From: Acanthosepion pharaonis
Lineage: Eukaryota; Mollusca; Cephalopoda; Sepiida; Sepiidae
Length of the DNA: 64,000 bases
Reading direction: 5' to 3'
NCBI GenBank assembly: GCA_903632075.3
Contig: CAHIKZ030000838.1
Span: 699,001-763,000 of the forward strand
A program made the translations under genes and the position numbers. The notes under the pieces are model-generated. The model saw only the letters and a list, made by a program, of their open reading frames with translations, did no database searches and was not told the DNA's origin. Positions 55,825-64,000 of this stretch are shown piece after piece; position 1 is the first letter of the stretch; the number at the start of each line of letters is the position of its first letter.

Positions 55825-58522
55825 CATAAAATCAATTTAATAAACTTCTTAATACTTACTAACGTTTCCACTCCATATGGTTATACTACCGATTTTGATA
55901 GAAATTTTCACATCGTGCTTATCACGAACTTCAATATCAACGCAGACTGTTATTAAAAAGAAATAAAAAATAAAAATATTCATTATTATACAATGATATT
56001 AAATAATAATTATCATTTATTTTAACATATTTTTCAAGTTTTTCTCTATTCGTATATAATAAAAATTATGATGTATTTTAACATAATTATGATGTATTTT
56101 AACATATTTTTCAAGTTTTTCTCTATTCGTATATAATACTTTCACGAAGAAAATCCCAGCATTTGTCATTTTTTAAAATTAATGTCTTATGCACGTAATA
56201 TTTATTGTTAAAGTATAATATTTATTACTCTCTCAATTTCTGGGATGAAGAGTTATCATTTATTTCTGGGATGAGGAGTTATCACTTAATGTTGTTCACA
56301 CATAATTTTGTGTTGTAATTTCGTCCGTGGCATTTTCAGTATCCTTCTGAAGAGCCACATTTCTACTGCCTCTTGTTTTTTCTTCATCCGTAGGGAGATT
56401 GTCCAACGTTCCCTGTCATATATAAGAATGGATATCACTTAGAATTTCAGCACTCTTTTCTTTGTTTCTAACGAAGTTTTTTTCATTATTCATCACCTTG
56501 TTTAACTTTTAGAATGCTTCTTTCGCTATTCCAATGTATATTCGGTTAGATTTTTAATTTGCTAAATAAAAGAGGGGAACCAATAAATTGAGCATCTCTC
56601 TTTCTAATTATATCCCCCTAGATTGGAATTAGTGGGGAAATTAAGACTTTCTTCTTTTATGTGTCGTGTCTATTTAGGACAAGTACGATTATGGCTCTCC
56701 ACAAGTCCTTATCCTTTATATCTCTTAGCAATATATGCCATTTTATTCTGCCTCCGTAATCTACTATACATTTGTAGAAGCTCATTAAGTAGGACACTGT
56801 GTCTCTTGTTTTCAGTATATTCTGAGAGTATCAGATTATCCAAAACCTCTTTTCTCATTATCGATTGAGAGGTTCGACCGTCTCTTTCTGATTCCAAATA
56901 TAATTGTCCTTTTTCGTTCTGTTCTCTTTATCACTACTTCGTTGTCCATATGTTCCGTTCTTTGATATTCTCAGCATCTTTCTGTAGATCCACATCTGTT
57001 TTTTTTTTGTTTTTTTTTTTTTTCAAGTCTCTTCTTCATTTGCGAGGAAACTGCTTAGCATTCACTGCCATAAATGAGAGATTTCTCAATATTTATTTTC
57101 AGGTGAAGGACGAAATAATTCTTGCCTGGGATTTTAAAATGTGTACCTCATCTCTCGACCCCCAAATTTGTTTAATTGAATATCTGAAACAGAGTTCCAT
57201 TTTTAGTTAACAAAAATTAATGTAAAAAAAAAATAGAAATTTCTTCTCGAAAGGGTATATTTTTATTTTAATTATTCTACTGCAAAGTAGCATCACTGTT
57301 GAGAATATTATTTTAAGTTCTGGTCACGATTTGACTTCATATACCCAAAGTCAAATTCTGGCAATGACTGCTACCCTTGTGTGTAGGAATATCCTAAGCT
57401 TATTCTTTGATCTGGAAACAATATATTTCCATTCTAAACCCATGTACCGTCCATCCCGATAAATCTCTAATGATTTTTATCAAAAGTAGTCAAATTATTA
57501 CTCATGTTTCTTTTTTTTATTATTATTTTTTTATTTATTCTTTTTTCTGTTTTTTCTTAATACACTATTTAAGCCGGTGTACAATAACAAATCATTGTAA
57601 AGAAAATATCATAAAACAGTAAACAAATGGAAACTTACTACTTAATTTCCGTTTGAAAATAGTAATATGCTTGCAACACTGGCAAGTATTTCCATTCCAA
57701 GAACAACTAGTAGTGGAAAAGTCGCCACTGGAGCGGCTCATCTCGACAAAATTATCACTTGTAGCTTTTACTTCAGTTAAAAATTCAGACTGTTCCTTCA
57801 CTTCAAAATGGCCATTTCCTGACATTAGTTGAGAGATATCTCGAAACATACTTTCAATGGTGTTCTTGTAGGCTGCAATAAAAAGTGTAAATGTTAGCTA
57901 AATAAATATACATCATATTACAATTATGAGTGCTAGGTAGTATAACATTTATTGACACAATATTTCTCAAAATACAATGAAATCATTGAAGTCATGCCCT
58001 TGGGAAAGACATGACTGCACATTTTCATTGAAATCTTTCACATTGCTAGAACACTTGGCAAAGGTCTTGTCACTAGCATGTGAAAGTAGTAGACAGAGTC
58101 GGATTCACTCGAACCAGGGATTTTTCTATTCTAGTCTTATATGGAATACTTGTTTCATATAACATGAAGAAGAGATTGAAATTGACAAGCCACTGGCCTT
58201 GCCCTAATGATAATACAAAGCACTCAGTGGGACATCCAAACAGGTTAGAAGCAGAGAATTAGAAAGATCAGAAGAAGAGATTATATAAGAAATTTCAAAC
58301 AATCGTTTTTATCTTATAAATTAATTTCCCTATATTAGTGAAATTGTTATTTTTATCGAATTCACATACAATTATGCGTAAACTAATCGGTAGTAAATAA
58401 AACATTATTAAAACAAGTTAATAACTCTACTTACATGATGCTGCAAAAATACCCCCACATATACCTTCCAGACATTCCTCTTCCACATAATTGTAAGACA
58501 TTAGTGGCAATAATGTCTTCAT
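51478..58522 (-). CDS. Gene C: paralogous secreted cysteine-rich protein, DUF4773-like
   Basis: Exons 58522-58435 (tentative), 57872-57639, 55946-55860 and 51653-51478 join in frame to 585 bases, 194 codons plus stop. Donors are GTAAGT and introns phase 1, as in gene B. The protein keeps CSWNGNTCQCC, ICVDIEV, VKISIKIGSITIW, EIC, KLCLTMKDFHLSRHEI, GGC and a late FCF, but lacks gene B's long C-terminal tail and has a shorter linker. Exons 2-4 are firm; exon 1 is uncertain because its predicted signal peptide is weak. Intron 3 carries the Penelope-like element with its LTR and a second solo LTR. No catalytic function can be inferred. Confidence 0.65.
51680..52130. other. Intron 3 of gene C, left part
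   Basis: AT-rich, no gene or named repeat seen. Confidence 0.45.
52140..52300. repeat. GC-rich patch of degenerate short repeats
   Basis: An island of C+G in AT-rich DNA made of variants of ccggtggc and gccaccgg-like words (ggcctaccggtggc, catgccggtggctgcc, ggcagcccgccaacgg). Its parts are partly self-complementary. It ends at a (CA)n(TG)n tract. Confidence 0.55.
52491..52517 (-). other. Hammerhead-like structural motif near Penelope-like 3' end
   Basis: TTGATGA, stem TGGCTT/AAGCCA around a 4-base loop, then AAAG, on the minus strand. It has the same architecture as 38238-38266 with a wholly different stem sequence, about 200 bases past the GIY-YIG coding remnant. Confidence 0.4.
52540..54826 (-). 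mobile_element. Penelope-like element, minus strand, split by an LTR
   Basis: From 54826 downward: VQQWSIENGISMGSVLGPTF, SNFYMSNLENKVF, YLRYIDD (RT catalytic box), then an LTR insertion. It continues with MLVKNTDEILQLQKRFQNN, KIPFLDILINTNNSKFT, YKKPTSINSCTLN and LIYRAESNPSIKQ. The endonuclease end follows: ISDLQKSNIVYKFKC, YIYVGHTTNALSRRLTLHL and NIFRHLKQH. It has several frameshifts and stops. It lies in intron 3 of gene C in the same orientation as the gene. Confidence 0.78.
53721..54613 (+). mobile_element. Solo LTR inside the Penelope-like element
   Basis: It starts TGTAACAC and ends GTGACGTCACA (imperfect TGT(A/G)AC inverted ends), 893 bases. Promoter-like catataagcagag lies at about 53927. 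Flanks are attt on the left and atat on the right, a 4-base duplication with one mismatch. Excising it plus one flank restores the RT frame as GAT GAT ATC CTT ATG (DDILM). A second GTCACA at 54561-54566 followed by tttggtgc might instead mark an LTR/primer-site boundary. Confidence 0.65.
54827..55106 (+). mobile_element. Second solo LTR
   Basis: Begins TGTTGGGGCAC and ends cccaacatctcaACA, 280 bases, flanked by atata on both sides. It contains gatataagtcag (promoter-like) followed by a purine-rich stretch. The flanking DNA is itself (TA)-rich, so the duplication is weak evidence, but the termini are mirror-matched. Confidence 0.6.
55110..55725. other. Intronic stretch, no gene seen
   Basis: Lies between the solo LTR and a long (TA)n tract. 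A 74-codon minus-strand frame (55398-55622) is Ser/Thr/Ile-rich and has no support. Confidence 0.45.
55731..55824 (+). repeat. (TA)n(TG)n microsatellite
   Basis: About 40 TA units and 6 TG units, ending 36 bases before gene C exon 3. Confidence 0.95.
55860..55946 (-). CDS. Gene C exon 3
   Basis: Acceptor ctttttaataacag, donor GTAAGTATT, 87 bases, phase 1 at both ends: ICVDIEVRDKHDV, KISIKIGSITIWSGNV. The acceptor tail taataacag is the same as in gene B exon 3. Confidence 0.82.
55960..57630. other. Intron 2 of gene C
   Basis: No gene seen. On the minus strand at about 57140-57060 a frame (HFKIPGKNYFVLHLKINIEK) resembles a decayed sequence in copy B at about 33900-33840 (IPDKNYFVL). Both could be a lost extra exon. 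The stretch also holds a direct repeat at about 56060-56140 (atgatgtattttaacat). Confidence 0.4.
57639..57872 (-). CDS. Gene C exon 2
   Basis: Acceptor tttttattgcag, donor GTAAGTTTC, 234 bases, phase 1 at both ends. It encodes YKNTIESMFRDISQLMSGNG, a linker, and TTSCSWNGNTCQCCKHITIF. The start matches gene B exon 2 (YRSSLESMLRNISKL). Confidence 0.82.
58435..58522 (-). CDS. Candidate exon 1 of gene C
   Basis: ATG at 58522, donor GTAAGTAGA, ends in phase 1 as required. It encodes MKTLLPLMSYNYVEEECLEG and ICGGIFAAS, a poor signal peptide although FAAS resembles a cleavage site. Read from the acceptor-like gctag, the same bases give a frame with QLC...FC and a stop, so it could instead be the terminal exon of gene D. 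Confidence 0.4.
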
Positions 58523-59264
58523 CTAGCTAAATTTCTACCATTATGGTTATTTACTAAGCGTAGTCTTTTGTCAACAAAATACCATAAACATAGAGAACTC
58601 AGTGCGGATCGGATTCACTACACAGTAATAATGATATTCGAGTTAATATTGATAAACTTTATACCATTATGATGCATCGAGAGTTTAACGTATATTAATA
58701 AGTAAAAGACTTAAGGCACGCCCGTGACTGTAGTTTGAGTGGCGCCAAACGTATATCCGATTAAAATGTGTTAATATCATTATGTGTATCTTGCAATAAA
58801 GAATGGAGATAATTTTGATATTATGATGACGATGCAAACAAACATAGAAATACTAACAAAATTCTCGCCAATTTTTGTTTTTTAGTCAAATTATATTACA
58901 TAATAATGCTTTATCTTTTATAGATAAAATCGCGGAAATTATTTGCTAAAACTGCATCAGATGCCTATATTTAGTTTCTACTTTGTTTTAGATAATATTT
59001 GTAGACATGAAAATAATTGATGAATTAAAAAAATCTATATTGTTCCTTTTATTAACCCCAGTCTCGTATTCGTTATCAACTGAAGGAGTAATCACTGAAC
59101 TTTTCAGGAATTATTTTACATAGTGAAGAGATTGGCATTAAATCTATGCTAATATTTAAAGACTTCGGTTTGTATGATAGATGTGTTCTCTGTGTCACGA
59201 TCGTGCTCAATCGACAAGGCCAGTCAATCTAATTTTTGTTTTGAACATTCATAAAATAGAATAA

Positions 59265-59770
59265 AACTGGACATTAACATCAGAGGGACCCAGCAAACAA
59301 GTGAATTCAAATATCTGGGAAACATAGTTACTGAAAACAGCAAACTAGACAGAGAGATCGAGACCAGATGTCAGAAAGCCAACGCAGTCAGTTAACAACT
59401 TGCTCCTCTTCTGAAACATCCTAGCATTTCCATGAGCACCAAGCCAAATCTCATCAACGCCATTTTCCTCTCAACGCTGACAAACCAGTACCAGATTTGG
59501 CCCCTAACAAAAAAACCCTTGAGAGGAAACTGATCACTTGTGAGATGAAATGCCTGAGTGAACAAGACCAGGCGAGACAAGATCAGGAATGAGGCAATAA
59601 GAAATATGGTAGGAGCAATACCAATCATACAACACATCGAACGACAGAGGATCAACTGGTTCGGACACCTCACACGTATGCCTATCAACCAACTAGCCCT
59701 ACGAGTATCCACCCTCAGGTACTCTGGCTGGAAAGTGAAAACAGACCAAAAATACGTTGAAGCGACTCAG
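59265..59770 (+). mobile_element. Non-LTR RT C-terminal fragment
   Basis: The translation shows TSEFKYLGNIVTENSKLDRE, IETRCQKANA, LSTLTNQYQIWPLT, then TRRDKIRNEAIRN and IERQRINWFGHLTRMP. These are the usual C-terminal words of non-LTR RTs of the type seen at 14055. Several frameshifts. Confidence 0.7.
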
Positions 59771-59824
59771 CGGCAGACACTCTCAGAACCCACGAAATAT
59801 ATCTCCTCCAGGCCACTCGCAATT

Positions 59825-60340
59825 TTTTAAGCATTTCACCCCAAGCAAGACAGGATGCTACTAGCACGCAATTGGTTACAGAGAATAGGGGCGAGAGTAA
59901 TGAGGCGTGATAGAGGAAAGGATGAAAAGAAGGACAGAGAATAGACCAAGGCATTTGGAGATGTCGATTTATATTATATTTGAATAGTTGGAGATTATAG
60001 CAATCAGGGAAACAAGTAATAGGAAGGAAATTCCACAGACGGGAGGTGCGAAACATAAAGCTATTGGAGTAGAAGAGAGGGCTATATTTAACAGTTTCGA
60101 CAGTGATATGGTGGGACCGAGATGCCAGCCAAGTAGCACGTTTAAATTCATGTAGTCTGGGAACCAGCGAAAGTAGCTCGTCGAAGCAATTACCGTGAAA
60201 GTATTTGTAGAAAAGACAGAGGGAGGCGACGGGTCGTCTGTAAGAGAGCGACTGTAGACGAGAGACCAGATAAGGGCTAATCACATTGTCCGCTGACAGA
60301 CAACTGTGTCGCCCCGCGACGCCTAACAGCACAAGCGGAA
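59825..60340 (-). mobile_element. Jockey/CR1-like LINE 3' fragment, minus strand
   Basis: Minus reading: LVSRLQSLSYRRPVASLCLF, YKYFHGNCFDELLSLVPRLH, FKRATWLASRSHHITVETVK, FMFRTSRLWNFLPITCFPDC and YNLQLFKYNINRHLQMP. It ends with the family tail cttgcttggggtgaaatgct (60-40 bases after the stop region, at about 59830). This is the best-preserved 3' end of the family in the window. Confidence 0.78.
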
Positions 60341-60906
60341 GGAAAAACTGATAAGAAACTCATTCATAAAATATCCAGTTGGGATCTAGAGCATGGAATA
60401 TTGAGCTCTAATATCATTCGAGATCTCTAATGGTCATAAAAGAACACAGCGTACTGTTTCTATCCAATTTTCTCAATTTCTAGAAAATGTATTGAGATAT
60501 CCAATTTAGTATGAAATACAACAATATTTTTGATCGATAATTACATTTATGCTGATAAAATGGTACACCGGTAAAATTGGGTAAGTAAATATAACAGAAC
60601 ACTTAGTATTTACCTTCAGATACATTGAAAATAACCAAAGTCAATGTTTGATTTGATACAGATTTTTCCATCCAAATAAAAGATTTACAATGGCTAAAAA
60701 CTTTACTTGTTTTGTTTTTCTAAGATGTTCTCCAGGCATGACAAATATTTCAGGAATAAACACGATTATTTGAATATATTTACTAAGAAACGTTCAACCT
60801 ATCGCAGAAAATATTTCTAGAAGAAAATTCTAAAATGTTGAGTATTAACTTCGCCATCTTTTTGTATTCACAAATAAACAAAATATGGAAAGAGAAGAAT
60901 ACTTAC

Positions 60907-60990
60907 ACATTTTATTTACCCAAACCATTTTGCCGCCAATCTGAACGAAGAAATTTATGTCGTCGCCCACGAACTTAGCAACAAGACAGG
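60907..60990 (-). CDS. Gene D exon 3
   Basis: Acceptor tatttaattctag, donor GTAAGTATTC, 84 bases, phase 1 at both ends. Confidence 0.75.
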
Positions 60991-61893
60991 CTAGAATTAA
61001 ATAAAAAATATGTATAATTACAATAAAAAGATTCAGTAACTAGCCATATTCACACATAAACATTCACACACCCATGCACATATACACTGCTCACATCTCC
61101 ATACAGAGTACCACACATATGTAGAGACTCATATGTCTGTATACCACATGTATGAAGCTACCCAAAAATTTTTAAAAATCTGAAAACAGTATGGCTATCA
61201 AATGTAGTACGGGCTTTGCTGCTACCTTTTGTAAGTAGCAGATTTTGTAGACTGGTGTAGAAATGCTGAAACTGTGTTAGGTTAAGTAATTCTTTTGATT
61301 GCCAATTTCAACAAGTGAAATCTATCCTGCTAGTAAATTTAAGGAATACTCGTGTGATATTGTAAATTAGAAATCGTACATAATTATTCTTAAATATCCC
61401 ATAATCTGGATTCATTCAAAATCTGGCGAAATTTTGAAAATTTAAATAATAATCAGCTACAATATTATTATATATCCTTAAACAAAATTTATTCAATACC
61501 ATTAAATTATAGTTTTAGATAATATTTTATCTGAAACAATGGAAAAATATAGCTAATGGATTTAGCATTAAAAAGTCAATATGATAAAGGCTTGAATAGT
61601 CATTGAAGAATAAAAATAAGTATTCAACTTTGGAAAAATCTATAAGAAATTCCTTTTTAGAAACTTACTATTGCCGGTTAAGTCAAATGCCTGGCAACAT
61701 TTGAAAGAATTTTCACTCCAATTACAGGTTGCTCCAACGCTGACATTATAACTGTTATCGTCATTACCATCATATTCTCCTATTTGTAGGGAAGACAGAA
61801 GGTGATCAATATCTTTCATGATTTTGTCAGCAACATTTCCATTCTTCAGTTCCTCATTGTTCTTCTTTAGTCCATTTGGAATGTTTTTGATAT
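60907..61893 (-). CDS. Gene D: third paralogue, partial
   Basis: Two exons join in frame: 61893-61669 and 60990-60907. They encode IKNIPNGLKKNNEELKNGNV, DIDHLLSSLQIGEYDG, GATCNWSENSFKCCQAFDLT, then TCLVAKFVGDDINFFVQIGG and KMVWVNKM. The pattern C-(S/N)-W...CC, C, and I-G/N-G...W matches genes B and C. Donors are GTAAGT and introns phase 1. No exon 1 is visible to the right before 64000 and no certain exon 4 to the left, so the gene is incomplete in the window or decayed. Confidence 0.7.
61669..61893 (-). CDS. Gene D exon 2
   Basis: Acceptor tttgtcttttcag, donor GTAAGTTTC, 225 bases, phase 1 at both ends. The linker is D/N-rich and the end NSFKCCQAF matches gene B's GQCCQSL. Confidence 0.8.
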
Positions 61894-61899
61894 CTGAAA

Positions 61900-62460
61900 A
61901 GACAAATCAGACTAAAAGTATACTCCATGATAGAGATAAACAGACACGTTGTTTTTCTGTTTTGGTTTTTCATAATCTACTAAAGTTCCATAATGCTGAA
62001 TAATTTATTGAAGTCCTTTATTAAACATTCCTTTTGGTTATTTTATATTATCAGTCGTATGATTGAATAATTAAGTCGAATTTCAAGCTATACGATACAA
62101 AAACAATGATAAAAACATTTACAGTTAATTATATTTCACAAGTAGAAAAATAAAAAATCATGTGTTTTAACGTTGGTATATTTCGTAAGAAAAGTAATAA
62201 AACATAAACATAGATAATCTAAATGAAATCGGCAGACTATAACCGAAAACCTACATTTAATAATAAAAATAATAATTAAAACAAATTTAAAATTTCAACG
62301 CCTCTTCTTAATCATGCGCATATGAAATCATGTCAACGCAAACATCACTTTAAGATTTTCGATGAAGCCTTAAAGGTCGATTTTGCACACACAAACACAC
62401 AAAGAAAATTTTTGACATTGTCATGAATTTTTCAAAATTTCTCTTGATATATACTATTTT
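61900..62460. other. Upstream of gene D exon 2, no gene seen
   Basis: AT-rich intron-like sequence without a supported exon 1. Confidence 0.45.
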
Positions 62461-62461
62461 C

Positions 62462-62790
<329 letters not shown>

Positions 62791-63194
62791 GTATGAAATG
62801 ACAATTGTAAAAAAATCTTAGAATTTACCGACGCGTTTCGTCTTCCGACTTTTTCAAGGCAAAAATGAAATCGAAATGTTTTTGTTGTTATAGTTGCATC
62901 AAAAAATCCAAATTTAAAAAATAATATATATATATATATTTAAATATATGCCATTGTCAGTTTGTCTGACTATCGCAAAGTGTGTGAAACCCAGGGTGAC
63001 AAACTCACATCAACGCAACTAAATATTTTAGCTCTATCACTGATGTTGAGCGCTTTTCAATATATAAATAATATACATGAAAAATGCATATATATATATA
63101 TATATTCTTGGTTTTATTAACCCCTCAATCTTTGTACCTCGTCTCACTTTAATTGTTTTATACCGTCTGACATGGTTGTTTCATTTTCCCATTT

Positions 63195-63392
63195 TTCTTT
63201 TCTTTTTTTTGTTCTTTTTACGTGTGACTTTTTTCTTTTTTTGTTCTTTTTACGTGTGACATTTTTCTTTTTTTGTTCTTTTTACGTGTGACTTTTTCTT
63301 TTTTTGTTCTTTTTACGTGTGACTTTTTTGTTCTTTTTACGTGTCACTTTTTCTTTTTTTTTGTTCTTTTTACGTGTGACTTTTTTTTTTTG
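63195..63392 (+). repeat. Minisatellite with ttctttttacgtgtgac core
   Basis: Six units of tgttctttttacgtgtgac (one cgtgtcac variant) separated by T-rich spacers, giving unit lengths of about 25-32 bases. Confidence 0.9.
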
Positions 63393-63527
63393 CAAAATCA
63401 ATTGTTATTTATTTTTCTTTTGTTGGCCCACACTTGACTCTACTTCGTTTTTTGTTTTGTTCGAAAATTATAAAAGAAAAAGTTAAAAAAAAAAATCACC
63501 GTAATAAATACACGGACAATCTCCATG

Positions 63528-63530
<3 letters not shown>

Positions 63531-63604
<74 letters not shown>

Positions 63605-63640
63605 CGTGTGTGTGTGTGTGTGTGTTTGTGTGTGTGTGTT
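63531..63640 (+). repeat. (TA)n(TG)n microsatellite
   Basis: About 35 TA units then irregular TG units. Confidence 0.95.
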
Positions 63641-63644
63641 ATGT

Positions 63645-64000
63645 ATATTTTGTAACTGATTTATTGATTTGTTTTCTACGGCGTATCAATCCTTTACAGG
63701 TTGTTTGAAACTACAAAATATTTAAAATATTTTACCCGCAGGTTGAGTAAGTTGACATATATTATCTACCTATCTGTCTGAAGTTATGTGTTTTTATACC
63801 TAATATTTTATTATCTAACATATAACAATCGAATATATAGAGACACATTTATTCAAGCATAAAATAGGTAATATAAAACATACCCTTACGTATATAATAC
63901 AATTAATCACACGCATTTCATTATATTGTCTCCTTGCATAGATCACGGACCCTTTTCACTCCCCTTAACGTATATAAAATGAGCGTCTAAATAATAATTA
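63645..64000. other. Right edge of window, no gene seen
   Basis: AT-rich with no supported feature. A short word set around ctacggcgtatcaat at 63676 resembles taacggcatatcaac at 12972, so a dispersed repeat may be shared. Confidence 0.4.

Noticed and set aside
60610..60720. A short minus-strand frame (CKSFIWMEKSVSNQTLTLVI) ending at a GTAAAT, like another exon 3
   Set aside because: Its acceptor phase does not match gene D exon 3 or exon 2, and the donor is not the GTAAGT used elsewhere in the family.

Overview
The window is animal nuclear DNA. It is AT-rich, introns are bounded by GTAAGT donors and pyrimidine-AG acceptors, long (TA)n/(TG)n microsatellites recur, and decayed non-LTR, Penelope-like, gypsy/LTR and Helitron-like elements fill most of the sequence. 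This mix fits a mollusc, most likely a cephalopod, but no single feature proves the species.

The only host genes I can support are a tandem array of small secreted-protein genes on the minus strand. I assembled them by hand from splice sites. Gene B (exons 38660-38552, 34634-34341, 22377-22291, 19038-18740) is complete: 262 codons, signal peptide, all introns phase 1, a TATA box upstream and AATAAA downstream. Gene C (exons 58522-58435 tentative, 57872-57639, 55946-55860, 51653-51478) is an in-frame paralogue of about 194 codons. Gene D (61893-61669, 60990-60907) is partial. Gene A (between 11039 and 1704) is a damaged copy of gene B. The shared cysteine-rich domain (C-S-W...CC, then C, then paired C, then a terminal C) resembles the DUF4773 type of secreted domain; that family name is my recognition, not a search result.

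Positions 1-14543 (copy A) and 17027-40437 (copy B) are two copies of one segment in the same orientation, each carrying a gypsy remnant, the gene and its intronic repeats. Copy B has about 9.5 kb more in intron 2: a Tx1/L1-like LINE (about 23850-31257) that is itself split by a 2700-bp Helitron-like element (27402-30101). Copy A has 1.7 kb (12068-13790) that B lacks.

The strangest stretch is about 2240-7050 in copy A. There the sequence reads as copy B's unique sequence with short pieces of a satellite, and of B's LINE leader, spliced in every 10-40 bases. It destroys exons 2 and 3 of gene A. I think this is most likely a consensus or polishing artefact, possibly combined with two haplotypes joined in tandem, rather than biology.

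Region by region: 1-14.6 kb copy A; 14.6-17.3 kb LINE/Helitron scraps and a minus-strand gypsy element; 17.0-40.4 kb copy B, including a satellite with a 220-bp higher-order repeat (32.3-33.3 kb); 40.4-50.4 kb Penelope-like and jockey/CR1-like elements in both orientations plus a 225-bp tandem pair; 50.5-58.5 kb gene C with a tRNA-derived SINE, a hairpin, a Penelope-like element interrupted by an LTR, and a second solo LTR in its introns and flank; 58.5-64 kb gene D exons, LINE 3' fragments and microsatellites.
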